Assembly: GCA_001796525.1 (NCBI GenBank)
Contig: MGMT01000057.1
Coordinates: 1-7,560, forward strand
Direction: 5' to 3'
DNA: 7,560 nt
From: Chloroflexi bacterium RBG_13_51_52
GTDB taxonomy: Bacteria; Chloroflexota; Dehalococcoidia; Dehalococcoidales; RBG-16-60-22
The notes beneath the pieces were generated by a model. That model did not search any database and had not been told where the DNA came from. It saw only the letters and a program-made list of their open reading frames with translations. Positions 1 through 6,255 of this stretch are shown piece by piece. Both the position numbers and the translations under genes were made by a program. Within the stretch, counting starts at the first letter, position 1. Each line of letters starts with the position of its first letter.

Positions 1-150
1 ATATAGGAACTATCGAAAATTAGCCCGATAGCTTCAGTAAAACCTAAATCAGACAAAAAGACACTTCCGATGAGCATGAAAATGCTATATTATTTTCGTC
101 TAGTATCACTAGCGGTTTTTGGACGCAGAATTAGCTTTGCTTTAACAAGG

Positions 151-167
151 TTTCGGTTTTACCGAAA
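151..167. repeat. Perfect 7-bp hairpin with TTT loop
   Basis: TTTCGGT (151-157) and ACCGAAA (161-167) are perfect inverted copies around a three-base loop. There is no good T-tract on either side, so it is not a convincing intrinsic terminator. It could be a decayed terminator, a protein-binding palindrome or chance in AT-rich DNA. Confidence 0.35.
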
Positions 168-338
168 GCCAAATTTATTATGTTTCTTATAAATAAAGTC
201 TTCGTATTATAGCCATAGTTATTCTGGCTACGTACCCTTATGTGGGTGTTGGAATTAGAGAGACGGAGTAGATTCCTATCTACGCGCGAATGACGTGGAT
301 ATTGAAAGAGCGGAGATAAAGAATACTACATCGTTATG

Positions 339-452
339 TTATCCGACTCCACGGACTAATCTCCAGGCAATCAGGGCAATTAACAGACCACCGACGATAA
401 TAATGGTAATAAGCCACCAGCTCAACTGCTTCTCGGATTCAACGGGCGGAGG
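339..452 (-). pseudogene. Relic of a C-terminal membrane anchor
   Basis: Read on the minus strand from 452, this 37-codon open frame (stop TAA at 339-341) begins with prolines and a charged linker (PPPVESEKQLSWW). It continues as a strongly hydrophobic segment (LITIIIVGGLLIALIAW) and ends with the basic tail RLVRGVG. That is the layout of a C-terminal single-pass anchor of an exported or surface protein. An in-frame TAA at 453-455 lies directly before it and there is no ATG, so no complete gene is present. I infer the tail end of a lost membrane-anchored protein. The family cannot be named, and a chance hydrophobic frame is possible. Confidence 0.35.
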
Positions 453-550
453 TTATAGTTTGGTATCGATTGTTTTACAGGAATTAATTCTTAGCAAAAT
501 CAAATTACTTACTCTTTAGGGAAACCCTCTCCGGCGCCGTGCTCAAGGAT

Positions 551-574
551 AAAAAGTATAAGGCTAGCGCCTTA
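551..574 (-). terminator. Candidate rho-independent terminator of the minus-strand block
   Basis: On the minus strand the stem TAAGGC-GCTA-GCCTTA (559-574) is followed by TACTTTTTAT (the T-run is 551-555). The stem is only 6 bp with four G:C pairs, which is short. The T-run begins two to three bases after the stem. It lies about 125 bp past the stop of the last open frame (699), a sensible place for the leftward transcript to end. Position and polarity support the call, and stem length is the weak point. Confidence 0.4.
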
Positions 575-650
575 ATAGCGTGAATATACAAGAGCCGACT
601 TAAAATTATGTAATGCTGTACAAAAGCTTGGATTGTTCAGTGGCGCTGGT

Positions 651-704
651 ATTTAATTTGTTTACACTTTTTAGAATGATAACAACATTGCCAACAAATT
701 AAAT
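651..704. repeat. Perfect 12-bp inverted repeat with 30-bp spacer
   Basis: ATTTAATTTGTT at 651-662 and AACAAATTAAAT at 693-704 are exact reverse complements separated by 30 bp. The right arm contains the TAA stop of the recombinase-tail remnant. Both arms are AT-rich, which raises the chance of a random match. A 12-bp perfect pair ending exactly at a recombinase relic could still be a site related to an element boundary, or an mRNA 3' hairpin. Confidence 0.5.
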
Positions 705-950
705 TTTCAGGCTGAATTCAAGTTCGAAAGATCTGCCAATTGTCACCCCATCTCCACTTGGGGTATCAATAGGCAGAAACCCTACCTTATACATCTTCCT
801 TCCATCTGGGGGCATGGGGAGATTATAGTATAGCTTCACCTTTTCCTTTTCAACCACTATCTTCTTCACGAACGATCTCAGGAAAGCTTTCCTTCTAATC
901 CACTTAACGCTCGTAGCAAGTGAATAACTCTCGCCGCTGCTAAAAGCCAA
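699..950 (-). pseudogene. C-terminal remnant of a large serine recombinase
   Basis: The frame encodes 83 residues. From about residue 22 it reads AFLRSFVKKIVV, then an alternating hydrophobic strand (VKLYYNLPMPPDG), then VGFLPIDTPSGDG. From memory this resembles the extreme C-terminus of large serine recombinases, after the coiled-coil and zinc-ribbon regions, where an 'LRSFIKKI..V...YNLP.PP.G' pattern leads into 'GVLPI'. The whole catalytic N-terminus (resolvase domain with the nucleophilic Ser) is absent. The only possible start is TTG at 950, no Shine-Dalgarno sequence is evident, a TGA closes the frame three codons upstream, and the first codons overlap the end of the response-regulator gene by 11 bp. 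I read it as a truncated leftover of a mobile element, not a functional gene. A small hypothetical protein is the alternative. Confidence 0.55.
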
Positions 951-1338
951 TCTTTTTCAGGTGTTTCTCCACTATGTCCAGTAAATCTTTAGGGCTGATG
1001 GGCTTATTAATATAGTCCTCAGCCTCCAGTTTGTACCCTCGACTACGAGGGATTCCAGTCCCGCTTCCCTTTGTTGAATAACTGGTGAGCATCAGCAATG
1101 GGATATTGGAAAGCTGCTGGTCTTTTTTAAGCTTTTCCGCAGCCGTGAAGCCATCCTCTACCGGCATAATAATATCGAGAAGAATCAAATTGGGTTTCTC
1201 CGTTCTGGCTTTATACAGGGCTTCATCACCGTTTTTGGCAATGATCACCTGATAGGGCTTGCTTTCTAGAACGATCTTGGTAGATTCAACAAAATCAGCG
1301 TCATCATCAACGAGCAGGATTTTGGCTGTTTTTACCAC
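940..1338 (-). CDS. Single-domain response regulator (receiver protein) 1
   Basis: This is a 132-residue stand-alone receiver (REC) domain with no DNA-binding or enzymatic output domain. The acidic pocket is at Asp11-Asp12-Asp13, the phospho-acceptor is Asp55 (LLDIIMP), the switch Thr is Thr85 (LMLTS) and the conserved Lys is Lys112 (INKP). The stretch between Thr85 and Lys112 is a few residues longer than in CheY-type receivers and carries GIPRSRGYKLEAEDY, so the alpha4 surface may be a specialised docking face. Translation starts at GTG (1336-1338), preceded by a strong AAGGAGG nine bases upstream. It lies 41 bp after the other receiver gene and is probably co-transcribed with it. The partner kinase is presumably the one encoded upstream (4253-2817). 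Output must go through protein-protein contact or phosphorelay, and its target is unknown. Confidence 0.9.
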   Translation of the reverse strand: MVKTAKILLVDDDADFVESTKIVLESKPYQVIIAKNGDEALYKARTEKPNLILLDIIMPVEDGFTAAEKLKKDQQLSNIPLLMLTSYSTKGSGTGIPRSRGYKLEAEDYINKPISPKDLLDIVEKHLKKIGF

Positions 1339-1379
1339 TTGGAACGGCCTCCTTAATTAATCAACTTGTCCTGATAATA

Positions 1380-1778
1380 TCAGTGCTTTCTCTTTTTTAT
1401 AAGTATTCCGACCCTTTCCAGCAGGACATCAGGAGACATCGGCTTCTCAACGTAATCATCTACATCAAGCTCAAGCCCGGTCTCCAGCTCGTAGCGCCGG
1501 CGGCTGGCTTCCTCTCTTACAGAAGTCAGTATCAGGATAGGTATATCTTTATATTTTGCCCACCTCGGGTCTTGAAGTTCCTTACATACGGCAAACCCGT
1601 CCATTTTAGGCATCATCAGGTCAAGAATCATTAGGTCTGGGTTTTCTGCCTTGAGGGTGGCCAAGCCTTCTATCCCGTCACGGGCAGTAGCCACTGTGTA
1701 TCCCTGAGATTCCAGAATCATGGATATAGCATCCAGAATATCGGGGTCATCATCAACAACGAGTATCTTGCCTGGCAT
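1380..1778 (-). CDS. Single-domain response regulator (receiver protein) 2
   Basis: This is a second stand-alone REC domain, also 132 residues when started at the ATG at 1776-1778. The acidic residues are Asp9-Asp10-Asp11, the phospho-acceptor is Asp53 (ILDLMMP), followed by Thr85 (LILTS) and Lys112 (VEKP). The same enlarged region between Thr85 and Lys112 is present (REEASRRRYELETGLELDVDDY), and the two proteins look like paralogues. I chose this start over one 11 codons upstream (1811) because AAGGAAGGAG lies six bases before it and the REC fold begins at once with KILVVDDD. There is no output domain, so it may act as a phosphate sink, a relay component or a protein-binding switch. The gene is 124 bp from metF and may have its own promoter overlapping the metF stop. 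Kinase partnership with the neighbouring gene is inferred from position. Confidence 0.9.
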   Translation of the reverse strand: MPGKILVVDDDPDILDAISMILESQGYTVATARDGIEGLATLKAENPDLMILDLMMPKMDGFAVCKELQDPRWAKYKDIPILILTSVREEASRRRYELETGLELDVDDYVEKPMSPDVLLERVGILIKKRKH

Positions 1779-1850
1779 GTCGGACTCCTTCCTTAACCAT
1801 ACTGTCGACAAACTGGCCGTTGTGCCAGTAATCAGTACCTGGTATCCGAC
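1779..1850 (-). promoter_or_regulatory. Possible structured leader before response regulator 2
   Basis: On the minus-strand transcript, TCCGAC between the Shine-Dalgarno sequence and the start codon (1779-1784) is complementary to GTCGGA further upstream (1845-1850). The interval holds a 6-bp hairpin ACTGGC/GCCAGT (1812-1829). Together these could fold into a structure near the ribosome-binding site. Six-base complements arise easily by chance, and I recognise no riboswitch family. Confidence 0.2.
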
Positions 1851-1901
1851 GGAGAATTGAAGCTTATCGTCCGGCAGATGCCTGAGAAATGTACCGTGGC
1901 T

Positions 1902-1930
1902 ATTATAATACAGGTCTGGGCATAAGTCCA
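1902..1930 (-). promoter_or_regulatory. Sigma70-type promoter for the receiver genes
   Basis: On the minus strand, TGGACT (1925-1930; 4 of 6 match to TTGACA) is followed after exactly 17 bp by a perfect TATAAT (1902-1907). The -10 box overlaps the TAA stop of metF, so transcription would start near 1895 and leave a leader of about 115 nt before response regulator 2. This would let the two receivers be expressed separately from the metabolic operon, in addition to read-through. Confidence 0.5.
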
Positions 1931-2820
1931 GCTCGTTCTACCATCTCCGAAACAATATCCTCCCATCCCACCGCCATGATATGTATCCCGTGGATGCCAG
2001 GTATCTCTTTTATCTGCTCGATAATTTCCAGTATGATATTAACCCCCTCCTCCTTGGCTTTCTCTGCCCCTTTTAGTCTGTCGATTATCTCATCAGGCAC
2101 GGTTACGCCGGAGACGTAGTCCCTCATGTAGCGAGCCATACCCAGCGACTTGATGGGGATAACGCCGGCCAGTATGTGTACCTTCTTATCCAGTCCCATG
2201 TCGCAGGCCATCTTCATATATTTGGCGAACCTGGGCACATCGTAGACCGCCTGTGTCTGGATGAAGTCAACGCCAGCTTTGACCTTCTTCGCCAGCCGCT
2301 TGACCCGGTATTCAAAGGGGTCGGCGAAGGGATTAGCAGCCGCCCCGATGTATATCGGTACATCTCCTGAAATCTCCTCCCCGTTGAGGAATTTCTTCTC
2401 ATCCCGCATCTTCTTCATCATCTGGATCAACTGGATGGAGTCGATATCAAAAACGCCCTTAGCCTGGGGGTGGTTGCCGAACTTCTGATGATCACCGGAG
2501 AGACAGAGGATGTTGCCGATGCCGAGGGCAATGGCGCCGAGGATATCAGCTTGGAGGGCCAAGCGGTTACGGTCCCGCACCACCATTTGCATTACTGGCT
2601 CGACACCGGCCTGTTTGGTAATCACGCAGCCAGCTAGGCTGGACATACGCACGATGGCCGTCTGGTTATCGGTAATATTCACGGCGTCACAGCAATGTCG
2701 TAGTAGCTCCGCTTTACGCTGAATAACGGCTGCGCTGGTGCCCTTGGGAGGCCCGGCCTCAGCTGTGACGGCGAACCTTCCACTCTCCAGTATTTTCTCC
2801 AGATTAGTTCCCGCTTTCAT
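1903..2820 (-). CDS. metF: Methylenetetrahydrofolate reductase, catalytic FAD subunit
   Basis: This 305-residue TIM-barrel flavoprotein is expected to reduce methylene-THF to methyl-THF, the last folate step of the methyl branch of the Wood-Ljungdahl pathway and the source of methyl groups for methionine. Family landmarks are present: the acidic residue Glu21 in AEAGPPKG (E. coli Glu28), Asp110 in LSGDHQ (E. coli Asp120) and Gln190 before AVYD (E. coli Gln183). The N-terminus is diverged from the classic FEFFPP, as in the short MetF proteins that work with MetV. The NADH-binding features of stand-alone enzymes cannot be judged by eye. The ATG overlaps the kinase stop as ATGA (2817-2820), with AGGAGG about 11 bases upstream inside the kinase gene, so translation is probably coupled. 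MetV is encoded one gene upstream, separated by the kinase. Electrons probably reach its FAD through MetV. Confidence 0.93.
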   Translation of the reverse strand: MKAGTNLEKILESGRFAVTAEAGPPKGTSAAVIQRKAELLRHCCDAVNITDNQTAIVRMSSLAGCVITKQAGVEPVMQMVVRDRNRLALQADILGAIALGIGNILCLSGDHQKFGNHPQAKGVFDIDSIQLIQMMKKMRDEKKFLNGEEISGDVPIYIGAAANPFADPFEYRVKRLAKKVKAGVDFIQTQAVYDVPRFAKYMKMACDMGLDKKVHILAGVIPIKSLGMARYMRDYVSGVTVPDEIIDRLKGAEKAKEEGVNIILEIIEQIKEIPGIHGIHIMAVGWEDIVSEMVERAGLMPRPVL

Positions 2821-4253
2821 TGTCGTGGTCTCCTCCTACCTTTATTCGGCTTGGGCAGTGTGAAACTGAACTTTGTCCCGGCATTACCATCCCAGGGACT
2901 CTCAGCCCATATCTTACCACCATGAGCTTCAACGATCCTCTTGGTTATGGATAGTCCCAGACCGGTCCCTTTAACCTCCACGTTGCTCGCCCGGAAGAAG
3001 TCCTCAAAGAGCCGGGGCATATCCTCAGCAGGGATACCGATACCGGTATCCCTGATCTCCACCAGCACGTCCCTAGGATTTTCCTGCACGCGGACGGTTA
3101 TCGAGCCCTCCAATGTGTACTTAATGGCATTATTGACCAGATTAGTGAATACTTGCTGCAATCGCGAGGCCGAGCCCTTGATTTTAGGGAGTTTCTCAGG
3201 GATCTCCACCTTCAGCTTGATTCCTTTCTCCGTGGCAAGACCGCTCTGGTGATCCAGCGAGTCCTTAATCACCTTGCGCAGCGATACGTCCTTCATCTCC
3301 TGGACTATCTGGCCGGACTCGATACGTGGTATATCCAGCAGGTCGCTGATGAGGGTGAGTAACTCGCTAACGCGGTGCGTGGAACGCTCCAGCATGTTCT
3401 TCTGCTTTTCTGAGATTTCCCCGGCGAACCCTCCCAGCATCACCCAGAGGAAGCCCTGGATGGCGGTGAGTGGCGCCTTTAGGTCATGGGCGGCCATGCC
3501 AATGAAACGCAGGAACCGGCTCCTCTCTTCCTCAAGGTTGGCTATCTCGCCGGAGGCGCGTTCCAGCTCCCCGGTTTTCTCAGCGAGCAGGCTCTCACGC
3601 AACTCTACCACCTGACGCTGCCGCTTACGCAGCTCCCCAGCCACAGCTGTGGTTACGTAGGTGGTGCCGTAGAGCAGGAAAGCAAGGGCGACCAGAACGG
3701 CTAGGATACGACTCGGGTCGCGGTAGCGGGTAGCGAGGACGAATCCCTCCAAGTTGACATGTGGTATCACCCCGAAGTATTCTAGTCCCAAAAGCGCTAC
3801 CACCAGAACAATGGCGATGGTGGATAGCAGGTATACCATCCGGTAGTTCAGTCCGATGCTGGCCAGGACGATATGAAAGATGAAGAAGAATATGAACGGG
3901 TTTTCTATGCCCCCGGTAAAATGGAGCATCACGGTGAGGGCGAACATGTCTAGCAGGATATGGGTGTAGGTGTACTGCCGCACCCGCGGTATGACCAGAG
4001 GTTCCGGTAAACTCCCCAGGCCATTAACCTGCCACATCAGCACCAGGTTATAAAGGGCCATGAAGATACAGACTACATATACTGGCAGGGTGGGAAAGCC
4101 GATATCGAAGACATACTTGGCAATAATGGTGACGACAATAATCCCGAGGATGGCCACCCAGCGCATATTGTTGAACACGTGGAGGCGCATCACCAGAGTC
4201 TCTTCTTCGGGGGTACGCTCGGGAGCTTCTACGGTCGGCACCTTATAGTTCAT
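2817..4253 (-). CDS. RegB/PrrB-like six-TM sensor histidine kinase, likely quinone-sensing
   Basis: The 478-residue kinase has about six transmembrane helices (roughly 32-49, 55-75, 96-112, 120-136, 139-160, 183-204), a charged coiled coil (205-245), a HisKA domain with phospho-acceptor His256 (HDLKAP) and a HATPase domain: N-box Asn371/Asn375, G1 at DTGIGIP (402-408), G2 at GTGLGLS (429-435). Two input features match the RegB/PrrB redox kinases: RWVAILG opening TM1, and GGIENPF at 114-120 between TM3 and TM4 (DNA 3894-3914), which fits the GGxxNPF ubiquinone-binding motif of RegB. No cytoplasmic cysteine equivalent to the redox-active Cys265 of RegB exists; the only Cys is in TM2. I infer sensing of (mena)quinone redox state. 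It lies between metV (59-bp gap containing a small hairpin, 4267-4279) and metF (ATGA overlap). Its own ATG has no clear Shine-Dalgarno sequence, suggesting low expression. Confidence 0.9.
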   Translation of the reverse strand: MNYKVPTVEAPERTPEEETLVMRLHVFNNMRWVAILGIIVVTIIAKYVFDIGFPTLPVYVVCIFMALYNLVLMWQVNGLGSLPEPLVIPRVRQYTYTHILLDMFALTVMLHFTGGIENPFIFFFIFHIVLASIGLNYRMVYLLSTIAIVLVVALLGLEYFGVIPHVNLEGFVLATRYRDPSRILAVLVALAFLLYGTTYVTTAVAGELRKRQRQVVELRESLLAEKTGELERASGEIANLEEERSRFLRFIGMAAHDLKAPLTAIQGFLWVMLGGFAGEISEKQKNMLERSTHRVSELLTLISDLLDIPRIESGQIVQEMKDVSLRKVIKDSLDHQSGLATEKGIKLKVEIPEKLPKIKGSASRLQQVFTNLVNNAIKYTLEGSITVRVQENPRDVLVEIRDTGIGIPAEDMPRLFEDFFRASNVEVKGTGLGLSITKRIVEAHGGKIWAESPWDGNAGTKFSFTLPKPNKGRRRPRQ

Positions 4254-4312
4254 TTTGCTTCAGGCAGTGAACTTTTCACCTTTTCTTTATTCTCGGCAGT
4301 TTAAAGCAGGGA

Positions 4313-5026
4313 CTAGCTTTTCGTCGAGGTAGCTTCTGGTTCCGCTGAAGACAGGACAATACCGCATTCGGCATCGACATCCCCCTGGCGGGGGCCGCCG
4401 GAAACGCTGACGCCCCAGTCTTTCACCGGCTCAATCGCCTCCATCTCGTCAAGACGTCCCGTCTCCACGAGGCGGTCGTAAATAATCTGCCAGGCGCAGG
4501 GTACGTCTGGTGAAATCTCGCATTTACCATCGGATGAGCCACCACAGGGCCCGTTAAACAGGCTCTTGGCGCACCTGACCAGCGGGCAGACACAGGCCGT
4601 CCGTCCCAGCACGCAGCTGGCACACTGCAGACAAACCTCGGTGAAGTGGCCGGGCTTGTCCTCGATGCCGATGAACATGGTATTCAGGCCGGGGTAGACC
4701 GGTTTAACATCTTTGAGATGGATAGCGATATTCTGCACCCCGATGGCGCAGGTCATCGCTAGAATGCAGTCGGCCTTGTCAACGGCCTCGGCCTCCTGCC
4801 GCAGGGCGTCAGCGGTAAGCTCGTCGCAGGCGGTCGGTATTACCATCCAACCAGTAACTTTCTTACCGCTTGCTTCTAGCCGCTGTTTCATCTCCACGAC
4901 CTCTGACTTACCGCCGGTATGGCACAGCGTAGCGCAGGTGCCGCAGCCGATTATATGTATCCACTTGCACCTGTCAACATACTGCATTATCTCTTCAATA
5001 GGCTTCTGCTGTGTGATTGTTTTCAT
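4313..5026 (-). CDS. metV: MetV, iron-sulfur/zinc partner subunit of MetF
   Basis: This 237-residue cysteine-rich protein belongs to the MTHFR C-terminal (MetV) family, which transfers electrons to MetF in acetogens and other Wood-Ljungdahl bacteria. Cys motifs are Cys28-x2-Cys31-x3-Cys35 near the N-terminus, then Cys132, Cys135, Cys138, Cys145, Cys147 and Cys152. The diagnostic block CPLVRCAKSLFNGPCGG spans 147-163, with Cys169 and Cys177 after it. These are expected to ligate Fe-S clusters and possibly Zn. The start ATG has AAGGGAG nine bases upstream and lies 14 bp after the NuoF-like gene, so it is clearly in the same operon. In known systems MetV links MetF to RnfC2 or Hdr-type electron suppliers. 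Here the adjacent supplier is a Nuo/Hox-like NADH module. The last 30 residues look unstructured (Ala/Ser/Glu/Thr rich). Confidence 0.92.
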   Translation of the reverse strand: MKTITQQKPIEEIMQYVDRCKWIHIIGCGTCATLCHTGGKSEVVEMKQRLEASGKKVTGWMVIPTACDELTADALRQEAEAVDKADCILAMTCAIGVQNIAIHLKDVKPVYPGLNTMFIGIEDKPGHFTEVCLQCASCVLGRTACVCPLVRCAKSLFNGPCGGSSDGKCEISPDVPCAWQIIYDRLVETGRLDEMEAIEPVKDWGVSVSGGPRQGDVDAECGIVLSSAEPEATSTKS

Positions 5027-5040
5027 GTCAGGCCACTCCC

Positions 5041-6237
5041 TTATTTACCACTGATTCCTTTTTCGTAATCACTCCGGAAATACTTCAGAGTATCCACCAC
5101 GGCGAACGGTGCCGCCTGCCCCAGGCCGCAGAGAGAAGAGAGCGCCATAGTATCGGCCAGGACTTCCATGTAGCCGATGTCCCTGGCTAAACCCTCACCC
5201 CGGTGGAACCGGCCCAGTACCTCCACCATCCATTCCATACCCTGTCGGCATGGTGTGCACTTGCCGCAGGACTCCTCGGCCAAGAACTCCATCGTCCGGC
5301 CGACGATATCGAGGACGTCCCGGCTTTTGTTATATACGGTTATAGCCCCGGCGCCGAGGTAGCTTTCAAAGGCTAAAGGCGTATCAATCATGTCATAGGG
5401 TATAATACGGCCGGTAGCGCCGCCAATCTGTATCATCTTGATGTCTTTTGCACCGGCCAGCCCTTCCACCAGCTCCCGCAGGGGGCTGCCCAGCACCATC
5501 TCGTAGACACCAGGTCTGGCGACGTCGCCGCTGACGGAAAAGACCTTGGTGCCCTTGCTGCGCTCCGTTCCCATCTGCGCGTACCAGCCGCCGCCATTGA
5601 GCACAATCTGGGCAACATTCATCAGGGTCTCTACATTATTGATGGTGGTCGGTTTCTGCCACAGCCCGGCGACGGTCGGGAATGGCGGGCGGTAACGGGA
5701 TTCCCCACGCTTACCCTCGATGGACTCCATCAGGGCCGATTCCTCGCCGCAGATATAGGCGCCGGCCCCCAGACGTATGGCAATGTTAAAGCCGTCCAGG
5801 TAGCCAGCTTCCTGCGCCTGGTCGATGGCGCCGCGGAGCAAACCAAGTAGGTAACTGTACTCCGCCCGGAGATAGATATAGCCCTGCCGGGCGCCTACCG
5901 TATAGCCGGCGATGGCCAGACCTTCAACGAGAGAGAAGGGATCATTCTGGATAATATAGCGGTCTTTGAAGGTGCCTACCTCGCCCTCGTCGGCGTTGCA
6001 GATGACATATTTCTCATCGCCGGGGGAGTTCCTCGCCCCCTCCCACTTGACGCCGCAGGGAAAGCCGGCCCCGCCTCGGCCACGTAGGCCGGAAGTCTTA
6101 ATCTCGTTAATGACACCGGCTGCCGTCATCCCGCGGGCCTTATCCAGGGCCTTGAAGCCGTCCTTTGTCCGGTAGGTATTGATATCCTTAGGGTCAATGA
6201 TACCGCAGTTTTTTAATACTATCTTCGCTTGAGGCAC
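5041..6237 (-). CDS. NuoF/HoxF-like NADH-binding FMN iron-sulfur subunit
   Basis: The 398-residue protein is the NADH-oxidising flavoprotein of a complex I / diaphorase-type module. The FMN/NADH glycine-rich loop is GLRGRGGAGFPCGVKW (50-65), a second nucleotide-site motif is CNADEGEVGTF (80-90), and GAGAYICGEESAL begins at 157. The C-terminal [4Fe-4S] site is CGKCTPCRQG (Cys324, Cys327, Cys330) plus Cys370. Size matches NuoF. It lacks both the N-terminal thioredoxin-like domain and the C-terminal two-cluster ferredoxin domain found in the HydB subunit of electron-bifurcating hydrogenases. The start is GTG (6235-6237) with GGGAG eight to nine bases upstream. The gap to the NuoE-like gene is 18 bp, and metV follows after 14 bp. 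It probably feeds electrons from NADH towards MetV/MetF, or runs the reverse reaction. Confidence 0.92.
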   Translation of the reverse strand: MPQAKIVLKNCGIIDPKDINTYRTKDGFKALDKARGMTAAGVINEIKTSGLRGRGGAGFPCGVKWEGARNSPGDEKYVICNADEGEVGTFKDRYIIQNDPFSLVEGLAIAGYTVGARQGYIYLRAEYSYLLGLLRGAIDQAQEAGYLDGFNIAIRLGAGAYICGEESALMESIEGKRGESRYRPPFPTVAGLWQKPTTINNVETLMNVAQIVLNGGGWYAQMGTERSKGTKVFSVSGDVARPGVYEMVLGSPLRELVEGLAGAKDIKMIQIGGATGRIIPYDMIDTPLAFESYLGAGAITVYNKSRDVLDIVGRTMEFLAEESCGKCTPCRQGMEWMVEVLGRFHRGEGLARDIGYMEVLADTMALSSLCGLGQAAPFAVVDTLKYFRSDYEKGISGK

Positions 6238-6255
6238 CTGAAAGTCTCCCTGGAA

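Larger units (their letters stand above)
1..698. other. AT-rich region without a convincing intact gene
   Basis: This stretch is clearly richer in A and T than the gene block to its right, and I see no intact gene in it on either strand. The one open frame of moderate length on the plus strand (295-519) has low-complexity, unfamiliar composition and runs antisense to a membrane-anchor relic, so I do not call it. Supportable contents are that relic (339-452, minus), a terminator-like hairpin (551-574), a perfect 12-bp inverted repeat whose left arm lies here (651-662), and small hairpins at 10-31 (CTATCG/CGATAG), 151-167 (TTTCGGT-TTT-ACCGAAA) and 268-283 (GTAGAT-TCCT-ATCTAC). It reads as decayed or intergenic DNA at the end of an operon, possibly the scar of an old mobile element. 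Confidence 0.6.

Noticed and set aside
295..519. 74-codon open frame on the plus strand
   Set aside because: It has no recognisable domain and unusual composition, and it runs antisense to the more protein-like membrane-anchor relic.
1..700. CRISPR array, tRNA or other structured RNA gene in the AT-rich region
   Set aside because: There are no regularly spaced direct repeats, no cloverleaf with a T-arm consensus, and only short unrelated hairpins.
1371..1383. CTGAT-AAT-ATCAG palindrome between the two receiver genes as a terminator
   Set aside because: The stem is only 5 A/T-rich pairs and no T-tract follows on the minus strand. The next gene starts about 40 bp later with a strong ribosome site.
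1380..1811. Upstream ATG at 1811 as start of response regulator 2
   Set aside because: It adds 11 residues outside the REC fold and has a poorer ribosome site than the ATG at 1778, which has AAGGAAGGAG six bases before it.
2941..3252. 103-codon plus-strand open frame inside the kinase gene
   Set aside because: It lies antisense to the conserved HATPase region of the kinase and its translation resembles no protein. It is a shadow frame, as are similar plus-strand frames at 3274-3615 and 4713-5054.
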